A stretch of 64,000 nucleotides of DNA, taken from the NCBI GenBank assembly GCA_943788935.1, contig CALSSE010000017.1, positions 1-64,000 on the forward strand, written 5' to 3'. Made by a program: the position numbers and the translations under genes. Positions 26,439 to 35,283 of this stretch are shown piece after piece. How positions within the stretch are numbered: the stretch's first letter is position 1; the number at the start of each line of letters is the position of its first letter. The notes beneath the pieces were generated by a model. It was not told where the DNA came from, did not search any database, and saw only the letters and a list, made by a program, of their open reading frames with translations. Source of the DNA: an uncultured bacterium (lineage in GTDB: Bacteria; Myxococcota_A; Bradymonadia; UBA7976; VGTA01).

Positions 26439-26846
26439 CTAATCGCAACAGACCAACCTGCATTGTCGTATAGATTTACTATTTTTAAGGTGAGTAAGAA
26501 ACAGGATAAGACCGGCGACGACACCGATAACGACACCGGTAGTGTGACCTCCGCTCTCCTCTAAAAACCGCGACATAAACAGAAAGATTATACCTAAACC
26601 AAAGCTGCTCGTGATCATAAGATTTTTATGCTCTAGCCAGCCGACCACTGCCGCACCAACCGCAAAGATTATCGCACAAATTGTCAGGGTCCACTCCGCC
26701 TCATGATGCATTAAAACCTCTAAGCCCAATAGAGTAAAGAGGCTAGAGGCGAGCGCACATAAAGCACAATGAACCGCGCATAGACCACTCGCGATCTTGC
26801 CTATGCTGTCCAAGTTTGTTCGCGGATTTTCTTGATTTAAGATCAT
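26439..26846 (-). CDS. MerC-family membrane protein
   Basis: About 135 residues with four predicted membrane segments. The MerC signature SGLCAVHCALCAL near residue 20 supplies Cys residues in the first helix; another Cys pair (CRLVCC) is at the C-terminus. MerC proteins import Hg(II) or are linked to other metals. No merA, merR, merT or merP lies nearby. ATG 26846 has AGGAG about 10 nt upstream; the ATG at 26855 is only 1 nt from it. The upstream region holds palindromic operator-like sites over a good promoter, suggesting metal- or stress-regulated expression. Confidence 0.85.
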   Translation of the reverse strand: MILNQENPRTNLDSIGKIASGLCAVHCALCALASSLFTLLGLEVLMHHEAEWTLTICAIIFAVGAAVVGWLEHKNLMITSSFGLGIIFLFMSRFLEESGGHTTGVVIGVVAGLILFLTHLKNSKSIRQCRLVCCD

Positions 26847-26883
26847 GGCGACCATTCTCCTTTGCCTGATTTATTGAGACTTA

Positions 26884-26947
26884 TGCAAGTAACTTGCACT
26901 AGCAGTGTGCAAGTGAACTGTATAGGTTACTTGCAAGTCACTTGCAA
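26884..26947 (-). promoter_or_regulatory. merC promoter with ACTTGCA/TGCAAGT operator cluster
   Basis: Reading toward merC: -35 TTGCAA (26942-26947), a 17-bp spacer, -10 TATACA (26919-26924). The palindrome TTGCAAGT-N-ACTTGCAA (26931-26947) covers the -35 and spacer, and a second, TGCAAGT-N-ACTTGCA (26884-26898), lies downstream of the -10 with its centre 48 bp away. A further half-site is between them. The arrangement fits a repressor or activator of ArsR- or MerR-like type; the regulator is not encoded next door. Confidence 0.65.
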
Positions 26948-27172
26948 TATGAAAAGAGACATCTCTCCCTGTATGATAGAGGGTCATAGTAAAGATAATT
27001 TCGTTGTTCATCGCTTAAGCGTCAGCTCTTGAGTGTACTTCTCAGACATTGGTGTTAAGGCACAGGTCATCATCGCGCTGAGCTGATGAAAGAGTTGAGT
27101 CGCTTATTTATCTCGCGGCGTTCATCATATATCATTCATGTCACTTATCTACCGATGTCAAAGAGAGCTTAT

Positions 27173-28768
27173 ATGCGATGGATGAACTTAGCGCTTTTAA
27201 TCATGATGACCGTCAGCATCATTAGCACCACAGAAGGCTCACCGCTCGCACCATCTTTAGAGCTTCAAGGGCATCGAGGCGCTCGTGGTCTAGCCCCTGA
27301 GAACTCTATCCCTGCTTTTAACCTCGCTTATCTTTTTGAGATGACAACCCTTGAGCTTGACACCACGCTCACCGTAGATGGACAGCTCATCGTTTATCAT
27401 GACACGGAGACCAATCCAACGCTTTGCTCTGAGCCTGATGGTCGCCCATTGGACTCCAAACCAGTGGTCACCCTCACCGCAGAACGCCTTCAATCTCTTG
27501 AGTGTGGACTCCGTGCGCATGATCGATTTCCGGAGCAGAAGAGGCAGAGCGCTCATCCTCCTCGTCTCGCTGAGGTGGTCAACCTCGAGAGAGAGTGGGG
27601 AGCGACCCCATTCTATAATCTCGAGATTAAAACAGATGAACGTCATCATACAGCCCATAAAAAGCGAGCCATTGAGGCATTAGCTGAGGAGCTTAACGCG
27701 CTCATCTCTGACGACCCTCAGGGCTCTACGCTGAGACAGAGGATCACCGTGCAGTCGTTTGATCCCGAAGTATTGGAACTCGCGATGACTCATCTCCCTT
27801 CGCTTAGACGATCTGTGCTCATCGAGCCTCAGATAGACCACTCGGTGAGCCCTCCCCGAGTGATGATCACTGACACCAAAGCGTTGATCAGAGCAGCTGA
27901 GCGAGTTAAAGCATCCATCATCTCACCGTATCATGAGGTGGTGACGGAGAGTCTCATTCAAGAAGCACATGCTGAAGACTTGAAGGTGATCCCTTGGACA
28001 GTCAATGAGCCAGCGCGGATGCAGGCGCTGATCAACATGGGTGTTGACGGTCTCATCAGTGATTACCCAAATCGACTCCAGAGAGTGATCACTCAGATGG
28101 GTGAATCTATTGAGTGTCGAACTCGACACACAGACCGTGACTGTCAGACACCTCTGCCACGCGACATGCAACGCACACCTCGAACGCCTCTCATCGATCT
28201 CAACGCGATTGATCCGAGCATTAATGTAGAAATACGCTATCGAGGGTCAAATAACTTCTTAGGCCGTCCTGTTAAGGGATATGATGCCGCTAAGTGTTTA
28301 CTCACTCGACTGGCGGCAAAGGCACTCTCTCAAGTACAAGAGCAGCTCAGAGAGAGTGGCCTCTCATTGACGGTATTTGATTGTTATCGACCACAGAGGG
28401 CGGTAGACGATTTCGTAGCTTGGGCGAAGGACCTACAAGATCAAGAGAAGAAGAACCAATATTATCCGAATGTGGATAAGTCAGCACTCTTTGCTCAAGG
28501 CTATATCGCGAAGCGATCAGGTCATAGTCGTGGAAGTACGGTAGATCTGACCATTACCGACTTGGATATGGGGACACCATGGGACTTCTTTGGGAGAGAG
28601 TCGCACACTAAACACGCTGAGTTATCTGTTAAAGTGAAAGCGCACAGGGCGCTGCTCACTTCACTGATGAAGACCTATGGATTTAAAAATTATGAGAAGG
28701 AGTGGTGGCATTACACATTACGCTCGGAGCTACTCCCCGGTCTCTATTTAGACCTACCGATTCAATGA
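27173..28768 (+). CDS. Exported GDPD - VanX-type D,D-dipeptidase fusion
   Basis: About 531 residues with a signal peptide. Residues 30-335 are a glycerophosphodiester phosphodiesterase: H34/R35 (GHRGARGLAPEN), E61 and D63 (ELD), H76 (YHD), and LEIK, which hydrolyses glycerophosphodiesters to glycerol-3-phosphate. Residues 365-531 are a D-alanyl-D-alanine dipeptidase: H451 and D458 (GHSRGSTVDL), E510 and H513 (EWWHY), the VanX zinc and catalytic residues. Both halves appear intact. ATG 27173 has GAGAG 7 nt before it; in-frame starts at 27086 and 27155 lack a clear RBS. It may recycle lipid head groups and peptidoglycan dipeptides in the periplasm. Confidence 0.88.
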   Translation: MRWMNLALLIMMTVSIISTTEGSPLAPSLELQGHRGARGLAPENSIPAFNLAYLFEMTTLELDTTLTVDGQLIVYHDTETNPTLCSEPDGRPLDSKPVVTLTAERLQSLECGLRAHDRFPEQKRQSAHPPRLAEVVNLEREWGATPFYNLEIKTDERHHTAHKKRAIEALAEELNALISDDPQGSTLRQRITVQSFDPEVLELAMTHLPSLRRSVLIEPQIDHSVSPPRVMITDTKALIRAAERVKASIISPYHEVVTESLIQEAHAEDLKVIPWTVNEPARMQALINMGVDGLISDYPNRLQRVITQMGESIECRTRHTDRDCQTPLPRDMQRTPRTPLIDLNAIDPSINVEIRYRGSNNFLGRPVKGYDAAKCLLTRLAAKALSQVQEQLRESGLSLTVFDCYRPQRAVDDFVAWAKDLQDQEKKNQYYPNVDKSALFAQGYIAKRSGHSRGSTVDLTITDLDMGTPWDFFGRESHTKHAELSVKVKAHRALLTSLMKTYGFKNYEKEWWHYTLRSELLPGLYLDLPIQ

Positions 28769-28812
28769 GCTAGGTCTGAGCTGTATGATGCCGTTATCAA
28801 GGCCTAAGCACT

Positions 28813-28858
28813 AAGAGCTCACTCAGACTTAAAGAGCTCACTCAGACTTAAAGAGCTC
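28813..28858. repeat. 19-bp tandem repeat across a stop codon
   Basis: Two copies of AAGAGCTCACTCAGACTTA plus a partial third. The stop of the minus-strand membrane protein gene (28848-28850) lies in the second copy and its final codons lie in the partial one. Confidence 0.9.
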
Positions 28859-29360
28859 GCCTAGTTTTGATATCTCTCTCGAGGATCTTATAGGGGACGA
28901 TAAGCGCAGGTAGGGTGAAGAGGTCTGTGATATCCATCGTCGTTTGTAGGCGATTGAGCTCTGGTAGAGCATGACCTGTTAAGAGGTGGACGATCGCTCT
29001 TATTGGCCATTGTAAATAGGCGATCACATCACTACAGAGCCGCTCAGCGATAGGAGAGGTATTGATCATCGTTAATATGAAAGCAGTGATCGTAAGCGAA
29101 GACCAAAGCACACTCTTAAGGTGGGAAGGTGCTCGCTTACCGAGCGCACAGATGATCTCATAGCTAGAGTAAATAGAGACAGGGAATACGACTAAACCTG
29201 CGACATCTGAGAGCTTGCCTGTCCACCATGACCCATAATAAGTTTTGAGAACATGATCATTCAAGAGCCAGAGGGCCAACATGGTGAGCACTACAGGGTG
29301 ACGCAGGTGACGGCCTGCCATCAAGTCGCTCTCATCACTCTTTGGCTTCGTTGGGATCAA
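28848..29360 (-). CDS. Membrane protein of unknown function
   Basis: About 170 residues with four predicted membrane helices. A conserved-looking segment NDHVLK...WWTGKLSDVAGLVVFP follows the first helix; I have the impression of similar hypothetical proteins in many bacteria but cannot name a function. TTG 29360 has AAGGGGG 5 nt upstream; ATG 29321 is the alternative. It lies 60 bp after the exported protein gene on the same strand, so probably the same transcript. Confidence 0.7.
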   Translation of the reverse strand: MIPTKPKSDESDLMAGRHLRHPVVLTMLALWLLNDHVLKTYYGSWWTGKLSDVAGLVVFPVSIYSSYEIICALGKRAPSHLKSVLWSSLTITAFILTMINTSPIAERLCSDVIAYLQWPIRAIVHLLTGHALPELNRLQTTMDITDLFTLPALIVPYKILERDIKTRRAL

Positions 29361-29420
29361 GGAGCCCCCTTACCCATTGACCATCTAAACTCTGTGATCA
29401 ACCTGTAAGCTGTACAGGGC

Positions 29421-30074
29421 TCAATCAATGCAGAGCTCTGCTTCAAGAGTCGTATCTGTTGAGGAGAGCCAAGTCTCTAATCTCTTACATACTTCACTTA
29501 CATTTTCGTTTTTGCATATTTTTCTCAGCGAGCTCTGATCTTCAAGGGCAAAGTGAGTAATGAGATAATAGCCATCGCTCAGGCCTTCGCAGACATCAAT
29601 GCTCACCTCTAGATCACATCCCTCTTCTAGATCACAGGGGAGGCATTCACTCTCTGAGTTTGTCTCTGCTGAGGTCGCGTCTGTATTACAAAAGGGGGGG
29701 GTTACAGCGATCAAGTTATTAAAATCTCGACCGGCGTCGCTCCAACGCTCTTTGGGCTTAAACTCTCCGATGATCGGCTCTTGACCAGAGCCTTTGACCG
29801 CCAGGCTCCATCGAGCTCTAGAGGTGGATGATCTGAGCACATTCTCCACCGTAAATTTGATAGAGAGGGGGAGTAGTGACTCAAGATCTTCTACATGATC
29901 AGCGGCGGGATTAACTTTAAGATTTAGAGTGAGGCCACGTGATTCAAAGGGCGTGATCGTCTCTGGTCCATAGTCGCTGTCTTCCGCAGCCAATGTCGCC
30001 ATACTCGCCAAAGCAGAGATGAACAGAAGGATTATGTTTATTTTCGATAGTGTCTGTGGCTCATCATGGTTCAT
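29421..30074 (-). CDS. Exported protein of unknown function
   Basis: A 217-residue protein with a signal peptide (hydrophobic INIILLFISALASMATLAA). The mature part has a Cys cluster (CNTDAT, CLPCDLEEGCDLEVSIDVC) that could form disulfides, and an immunoglobulin-like strand pattern. No family recognised. A run of eight G on the plus strand (29694-29701) encodes the proline pair of TPPFC and could slip. Probably co-transcribed with the membrane protein downstream. Confidence 0.65.
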   Translation of the reverse strand: MNHDEPQTLSKINIILLFISALASMATLAAEDSDYGPETITPFESRGLTLNLKVNPAADHVEDLESLLPLSIKFTVENVLRSSTSRARWSLAVKGSGQEPIIGEFKPKERWSDAGRDFNNLIAVTPPFCNTDATSAETNSESECLPCDLEEGCDLEVSIDVCEGLSDGYYLITHFALEDQSSLRKICKNENVSEVCKRLETWLSSTDTTLEAELCID

Positions 30075-30130
30075 AGGTCTTCTTCGTTAAAGTGGAGAGG
30101 GGAGTGTACGTCGAGATCAGCTGCATCGCT

Positions 30131-30163
30131 GAGCTCTGTGTGAGCTCTGTGCGAGCTCTGTTT
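30131..30163. repeat. 11-bp tandem repeat, 3 copies
   Basis: Copies of GAGCTCTGTGT/GAGCTCTGTGC/GAGCTCTGTTT just downstream of the CAP-domain lipoprotein gene. Confidence 0.85.
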
Positions 30164-30171
30164 GGGTTCAT

Positions 30172-30996
30172 TTAGGGAGAGAAATTCTGAATTGCCCACA
30201 CTTGACCTTGGGCAGTTGTATAGAAGCCACACGCTACTCGCTGATGACTTGGGTTGGTCATATTAATGTAATGTCCATGCTCAATAAAAGGTTCACCCGG
30301 CCCTTCATCCCACATTTGCTGAAGACAAAGAGAGATGACCTGATTGTCACTTTGATACCCTGGGCATTCATTTTGCCCTCGACCGCTTGGGCCACAGATT
30401 CCATCTCTAAAGCCTGCATGAGCTTGATTATTCATGGCATCATATTCCGCTTGTTGATCGGCGCAACTTTCACCTTCAGGCCAACGCTCAAGTGCCGGGA
30501 GACATTGGCATTCTGCTCGTAGCTGATTGATACGACGAACACAGTCTTCATAGAGATCACCGGTAGAAGGCAAGGGCGCAGGACGACAGTCGGCGAGAGG
30601 CTCCGCTAAAGGTTCATTACATGTCTCGGGGAGCTCGACAGGAGGAGCCATATCTATGAGCTCTTCTAGGTCCATATCAATGATCGATGTCGCGCGCATA
30701 TCGGACTCTTCTACGCCAATCGACATATCCAAAGGTTGGAGAGAGAGGTCTCGCTCAGTTGTATCTACCTCTTGATCGATCGCCATTGGCTCTCCGGCGA
30801 TTTCATCTTCACCTGCGCTCGTTGCAGAGTCTCCTGCGGTTCGCTCACCGATGGGGTCTGATTCACGACCACTTTGGCCCGCCATGGCGAGGGGCATTGT
30901 TCCCGAGTAACCTTGAGGAGGTTCAAGTGGAGGGCTTTGACAGGCAGAGCTGTAGACTAAAATGACTATTAAAAGAACAGAATGAAGGACTCTCAT
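30172..30996 (-). CDS. CAP (SCP/PR-1)-domain lipoprotein
   Basis: A 274-residue lipoprotein; signal peptide ends VYSSAC (Cys19). An acidic low-complexity linker (20-125) leads to a Cys-rich domain from about 145. That domain starts CVRRINQLRAEC, includes ADQQAEYDAMNNQAHAGF and ends GHYINMTNPSHQRVACGFY, the CAP2-like signature of CAP superfamily proteins, with many Cys for disulfides. CAP domains bind lipids or peptides outside cells. GAGAG precedes the ATG. It starts 12 bp after the upstream MopE-like lipoprotein gene, so they form an operon. Confidence 0.83.
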   Translation of the reverse strand: MRVLHSVLLIVILVYSSACQSPPLEPPQGYSGTMPLAMAGQSGRESDPIGERTAGDSATSAGEDEIAGEPMAIDQEVDTTERDLSLQPLDMSIGVEESDMRATSIIDMDLEELIDMAPPVELPETCNEPLAEPLADCRPAPLPSTGDLYEDCVRRINQLRAECQCLPALERWPEGESCADQQAEYDAMNNQAHAGFRDGICGPSGRGQNECPGYQSDNQVISLCLQQMWDEGPGEPFIEHGHYINMTNPSHQRVACGFYTTAQGQVWAIQNFSP

Positions 30997-31008
30997 TGTT
31001 AAACTCTC

Positions 31009-32202
31009 TCAATCTCCTCTAAATAAATAAAGGGATCCTTGATGCCACATAGCGGCTCCAATCTCGCCAAATTGAGGAGCACCGGGTAAGTCAAGCGGAG
31101 AGTTTAAGAGCGGAATAGGCGGTAAAAATAAAAAGCAGTATCCTGTCTCCATAACATAGAGATGGGTTGAGCTGAGAATCGCTGAATAAGGATCGCTCGC
31201 CATCGCTGATTGTCCGCACAGCTCGCTGGGATTGGCAGTTGACCACCCTCGTGCATTGTAGATATCTAGCCATGAAGCTCGGATATCTAAGCGAACGGGC
31301 GCATTCGCATCATCCCAAGTGTGAACATCACCGTACAGTGAGTTTACCCCATAACGTTCATGCTGACGAGTGTTGAGCATATACTTCAAAACCCATACCC
31401 GCATGACTCCGCTGATATCTACCAAAGAGATCGTAATCGTTTCATAATCATTAACCATGAAATGGTCATGAGGGACTGAGTAAGCGGACGCTCCTGCGCT
31501 AATGCTACCCCCATGCCCTGTGAATAGATCATCGAGAGCTCCTGTAGACTCCCAGGTCAGTGATGACATGCGGAGGGCATGATAGTTCGTCTCAGTTAGA
31601 ACGAAGCCTAAATCGAGGCTCTCGATGTCCCAAGCGGCTTTGATTGGACCGACGGGTAAGTGCTCATTCCCCCCTACATCAAGCGCATAAGATCGCCATT
31701 GATTAGCCCGTGGCTCAAGAACCCAAATGGAGCATGCCCCTTCATCAATGATCCCGTCACAATCTTGATCAACTTGATCACATCTTTCTCGCGCCTCAGG
31801 ATAAATCATCGCGTTATCATCTCGACAGTCATCCAAAAAATGAACGCCATCTTGGTCACGATCTTCGGGGATGCAGTCAAGTGCCTGAGCGACATATTGA
31901 GAGTCACAAATACAAGTCGCTAAGTCTTCTTGTGCTTCGCAAGCACCGTGCTCTCCACAATCTACACCTTCACAAAGATCTTCGATCTGGATCGCCGAGG
32001 GGGATAAGTCAGGCTCTAGGCTAGCAATGGTGTCTACACTTGCATCTACTTGAGCATCTAGACTATTTGTCTCAACATCCCTCTCCCCTGGTCGAGTAGG
32101 TGAATCAGTGGTAATCCGAGAGTTCGAAGTAGATTGACCAACAATGCGATCCATACAAGACAGACTCAATAAACAGGCGATTATTGTAAGCAAAAGAGAC
32201 AA
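31009..32202 (-). CDS. Lipoprotein with EGF-like and MopE-like Ca-binding motifs
   Basis: A 397-residue lipoprotein. The start is TTG 32202, with GAGGAA 8 nt upstream and no ATG nearby. The lipobox LSLSC gives lipid Cys16. An acidic linker is followed by an EGF-like motif (CEGVDCGEHGACEA) and a DRDQDGVHFLDDC...CDQVDQDCDGIIDEG segment, the motif common in myxobacterial and MopE-type surface proteins, thought to bind metal. The C-terminal 240 residues are unrecognised. First gene of a two-lipoprotein operon. Confidence 0.8.
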   Translation of the reverse strand: MSLLLTIIACLLSLSCMDRIVGQSTSNSRITTDSPTRPGERDVETNSLDAQVDASVDTIASLEPDLSPSAIQIEDLCEGVDCGEHGACEAQEDLATCICDSQYVAQALDCIPEDRDQDGVHFLDDCRDDNAMIYPEARERCDQVDQDCDGIIDEGACSIWVLEPRANQWRSYALDVGGNEHLPVGPIKAAWDIESLDLGFVLTETNYHALRMSSLTWESTGALDDLFTGHGGSISAGASAYSVPHDHFMVNDYETITISLVDISGVMRVWVLKYMLNTRQHERYGVNSLYGDVHTWDDANAPVRLDIRASWLDIYNARGWSTANPSELCGQSAMASDPYSAILSSTHLYVMETGYCFLFLPPIPLLNSPLDLPGAPQFGEIGAAMWHQGSLYLFRGD

Positions 32203-32708
32203 TATGTGTTTCCTCTATGATGAATGTATATGTTCAGTTCCCATACTATATGACGAGCACTAAAAGATAAATAGAGGACTGATATTGATAGCTTAAGGTT
32301 AGACCTCTCACTCCAATGATTAGCCTAACCTCGTCAAAGGCATATAAGAGATTTTTATAAGTGCCTATCGTATCACTTCAGTGGAGGTGTTTTTTGAAGC
32401 AATATATTGACAACCTCAAGGGCATAAGTGAGTTCTGATAGGGCTCTCATTGATCCGACTCTCATTGATCCGACTCTCATTGATCCGACTCTCATTGATC
32501 CGACTCTCATTGACCCGCCTTAACTAATTGATCTCTTTAAAGCTGAGGGCGTAGAAGGGCTCGATGACATCTCGAAGAATATGACTGTTTTTGTGTATAG
32601 AGGCGAAGCACATCTAGTCTATTCGTCCATATATTAATCAGTGTATTAATCATATGATAGCTGTAAAATAATGATTCGTTTTATCTATCTACTTATCAGG
32701 GAGTTGCG
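32203..32708. other. Intergenic, 506 bp, divergent promoters plus repeat array
   Basis: Separates a minus-strand lipoprotein operon from the plus-strand GltB-like gene. Apart from the 15-bp repeat array there is AT-rich sequence near both genes consistent with promoters, but I cannot assign boxes with confidence. Confidence 0.5.
32442..32516. repeat. 15-bp tandem repeat, 5 copies
   Basis: Copies of GACTCTCATTGATCC, the first starting GG and the last ending ACCC. Located about 190 bp upstream of the GltB-like gene. Confidence 0.93.
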
Positions 32709-34235
32709 ATGTCCAAACTCACCGTTGACCTCGAAAAGGTCGCTCACTCTGTTAACATGATCATTCCCGCAATGACCATATTATTGGCGTTGCTAGGGTA
32801 TTATGTTTCATTCTATTTTCACTTCCTCACTGTTGCCGGACTCTTCTTGACGGTTCTCAACATGAGTTATCTCTACGGTCAAAAGCGACACGCACTCCTC
32901 GCGAACTTTGGCCTCTTGGCTCAAGGACGCTACATTTTGGAGAGTATTGGCCCGGAGCTGCGCCAATATCTCTTCGCTAGTGATACTGAAGAGCGCCCTT
33001 TTAATCGCGTAGAGCGCTCCGAGGTTTATCGTAAAGCTCAAGGTGTGGACTCTTCATCTTCTTTTGGTACGCTTCTCGATGCTGATGAACTCAAGCTCGC
33101 TCATTCTATGTTCCCGATGGACAAGAGTAAGATCGAGCCCTTCTCCCTAACTTTTGGCGAAGAGAGAGGAATCGAGGCTACATATACGCTTAACAGTCCA
33201 GTGATCATCAGCGGGATGAGCTTTGGAGCGCTCGGGGAGAAAGCGGTTCGGGCTCTATCGCGTGGCGCTAAATATGCTCAGATTCCAATGAATACCGGCG
33301 AAGGAGGGCATCCCAAGTATCATCTCATGGAGGGCGCAGACCTCATTTTTCAGATCGGGACCGCTAAGTTTGGAGTTCGCCATGAAGATGGAACACTCGA
33401 TGAGGACAAACTCCGGGCGCTCAGCGCTCTCCCTCAGATCAAGATGATCGAGCTTAAATTCTCTCAAGGCGCTAAGCCCGGTAAAGGGGGGCTATTGCCT
33501 AAAGAGAAGATCACCGAAGAGATCTCTCAGCTTCGAGGGGTAGCGATGGGGAGTGATGTCGTCTCTCCTACCTACCACTCTGAGTGCATCGATGTACCCT
33601 CAACACTAGACTTTATTGCTCGCTTGCAAGAGGTCAGCGGTATACCGGTAGGCTTTAAGCTGTGTATTGGGCGTATTGATCAATTTCGAGCCCTCGCTCA
33701 AGGTATGAAAGAGCGGGATATTTACCCTGACTTTATCACCATTGATGGGGCAGAAGGGGGAACCGGCGCTGCGCCAAAGAGCTTCATGGATGATGTAGGG
33801 ATGCCTCTGCTCAGAGCGCTTCCTATCGCCCATCGGATCCTTATCGAAGAGGGAGTCCGTGATCGACTGAAACTGCTCTCTTCTGGTAAGTTAATCAACG
33901 CAGGGCGTCAGCTCAAGGCTCTCTCTTTGGGCGCTGACGCGATCTGTTCAGCGAGAGGATTTATGCTCGCGATCGGGTGTATTCAAGCCTTACAATGTAA
34001 TAAAAATAGCTGCCCTGTTGGGATCACGACTCACAATCCTAAGCTGCAGAGAGGCCTAGATATCGAGCTTAAGGCGAAACGAGTTAAGAATTATGCGGAG
34101 AGCCTCCTTAAAGATCATAAAGAGCTCTTAGCAGCCACAGGGCATAAGGCTTGGAGAGATCTAACACCACTGAATCTGATCGCCCCTGAACACGATCAAG
34201 CAGACACCTCTGACCGACAGGAGTTTACGCTATGA
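32709..34235 (+). CDS. FMN-binding glutamate synthase-like protein, membrane-anchored
   Basis: A 508-residue protein with one or two N-terminal membrane segments (about 15-60) and a domain matching the FMN/synthase region of GltB: SPVIISGMSFGALGEKAVRAL, NTGEGGHPKY, FQIGTAKFG, KFSQGAKPGKGG, GAEGGTGAAP and a Cys-rich CIQALQCNKNSCPVGITTHNP, where a 3Fe-4S cluster binds in GltB. It lacks the amidotransferase and NADPH subunits, so it is one of the stand-alone GltB-like proteins whose reaction is not well defined. GGGAG precedes ATG. It overlaps doxX by 4 bp. Confidence 0.9.
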   Translation: MSKLTVDLEKVAHSVNMIIPAMTILLALLGYYVSFYFHFLTVAGLFLTVLNMSYLYGQKRHALLANFGLLAQGRYILESIGPELRQYLFASDTEERPFNRVERSEVYRKAQGVDSSSSFGTLLDADELKLAHSMFPMDKSKIEPFSLTFGEERGIEATYTLNSPVIISGMSFGALGEKAVRALSRGAKYAQIPMNTGEGGHPKYHLMEGADLIFQIGTAKFGVRHEDGTLDEDKLRALSALPQIKMIELKFSQGAKPGKGGLLPKEKITEEISQLRGVAMGSDVVSPTYHSECIDVPSTLDFIARLQEVSGIPVGFKLCIGRIDQFRALAQGMKERDIYPDFITIDGAEGGTGAAPKSFMDDVGMPLLRALPIAHRILIEEGVRDRLKLLSSGKLINAGRQLKALSLGADAICSARGFMLAIGCIQALQCNKNSCPVGITTHNPKLQRGLDIELKAKRVKNYAESLLKDHKELLAATGHKAWRDLTPLNLIAPEHDQADTSDRQEFTL

Positions 34236-34609
34236 AGATCCTGATGACCCTCTTGATGTGGGGCTGCCAGCTCGGTGTCGCTTTTATTTTAGCGATGGCG
34301 GGGTTAGGTAAACTCCAAGGAAGTGAGATGGATATCGCTCTTTTCACGGAGCTCAATATGGAGCCTGGTGGTCGGGTGATGATCGGGATCTGTGAGCTCT
34401 GCTCTGCCGCGGGCCTCCTCCACCCACTTAGCGCCGCATATTCAGCGCTTCTAGGCGCTGCGGTTCTTACTGGAGCAGGACTCGCCCACCTTGGTCCCTT
34501 GGGAGCAGAGGGACTCGACTTATATTTACCCACTTATAGCGCCCTTCTTCTTATCCTAATCATGCGCCGCGGCGAGCTACCCTTCTCTTCTTCTCGAGCT
34601 CATCATTAA
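34232..34609 (+). CDS. DoxX-family membrane protein
   Basis: A 125-residue protein with four membrane helices; GVAFILAMAGLGKLQG at the N-terminus is the DoxX-like start. DoxX-family proteins are linked to quinone-coupled redox or membrane stress. Its ATGA overlap with the GltB-like gene and AGGAG 8 nt upstream show coupled translation, so it may be the membrane partner of that oxidoreductase. Confidence 0.82.
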   Translation: MKILMTLLMWGCQLGVAFILAMAGLGKLQGSEMDIALFTELNMEPGGRVMIGICELCSAAGLLHPLSAAYSALLGAAVLTGAGLAHLGPLGAEGLDLYLPTYSALLLILIMRRGELPFSSSRAHH

Positions 34610-34797
34610 GAGAGATCCCTGAAGAATGTGAGCCATCTCATCGATTAAGATTCTGTTGTACAGAGATCATACTTTTCTTTAGGAGGTTTCAATAAGCATC
34701 CTTTATTATTAAATAATATGATGCGATAAAAGACTTCAGTGATCGTGGTGCAAGAAGAGTCTTCAGAAGTATATAGACATAGATGGGAGCTATATTA

Positions 34798-35283
34798 ATG
34801 CGTTACCTCGCTCAAACAATGAGTCGGTTACTGTGGGTTGTTACATCGACCTCTCTGTTGCTCTTTGGTTGCCTTGAGATACCAAATAGAGAGGAAGTAG
34901 ACCAATCTCCACTACTAGACAGCTTGGATCAGAGTATTATCATTGACGCAGGTGAAGCGGACTTGAGTGAAGTAGACTCGGGTGAAGTGGACTCGGGTGA
35001 AGCGGACTTGGGTGAAGTGGACTCGGGTGAAGCGGACTCGGGTGAAGTGGACTTGGGTGAAGCGGACTCGGGTGAAGCGGACTTGGGTGAGCTTGATCTC
35101 GGCGAGCCAATGGAACCGATTCCATGTGTAGAGAACTCACCGCCTAGAGCCTGTAGTAAGCTCAGATCGAATATCCAAGGGGTTTGTGGAGAAGCTCGAT
35201 CTTTCTGTATAGATGGCTTTTGGACCTCTTGTGAGCTTGGCTTCCTACGCAGCAGAGAGCCGCTTTGGTCAGTTTATCGGTGA
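34798..35283 (+). CDS. 5' part of a frameshifted surface lipoprotein gene
   Basis: ATG 34798 has GGGAGC 8 nt upstream and starts a signal peptide with lipobox LLFGC (Cys25). Next comes a run of 5-residue GE[V/A]D[S/L] units (15-bp repeat, about 34955-35100). Then a Cys-rich part, CVENSPPRACSKL...FCIDGFWTSCE, breaks off: this pattern is normally followed directly by a CDGxDNDCDGxVDEG motif, which is found one base out of phase downstream. The frame ends 35283 after an unrelated-looking tail. The shift must lie between 35213 and 35283. It could be a real mutation, a sequence error or programmed +1 frameshifting. Confidence 0.75.
   Translation: MRYLAQTMSRLLWVVTSTSLLLFGCLEIPNREEVDQSPLLDSLDQSIIIDAGEADLSEVDSGEVDSGEADLGEVDSGEADSGEVDLGEADSGEADLGELDLGEPMEPIPCVENSPPRACSKLRSNIQGVCGEARSFCIDGFWTSCELGFLRSREPLWSVYR
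34955..35105. repeat. 15-bp in-frame repeat (GEVDS/GEADL), about 10 copies
   Basis: Imperfect copies of GGTGAAGTGGACTCG, differing at the third residue (V/A) and fifth (S/L). It forms the acidic linker after the lipid anchor. Confidence 0.9.
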
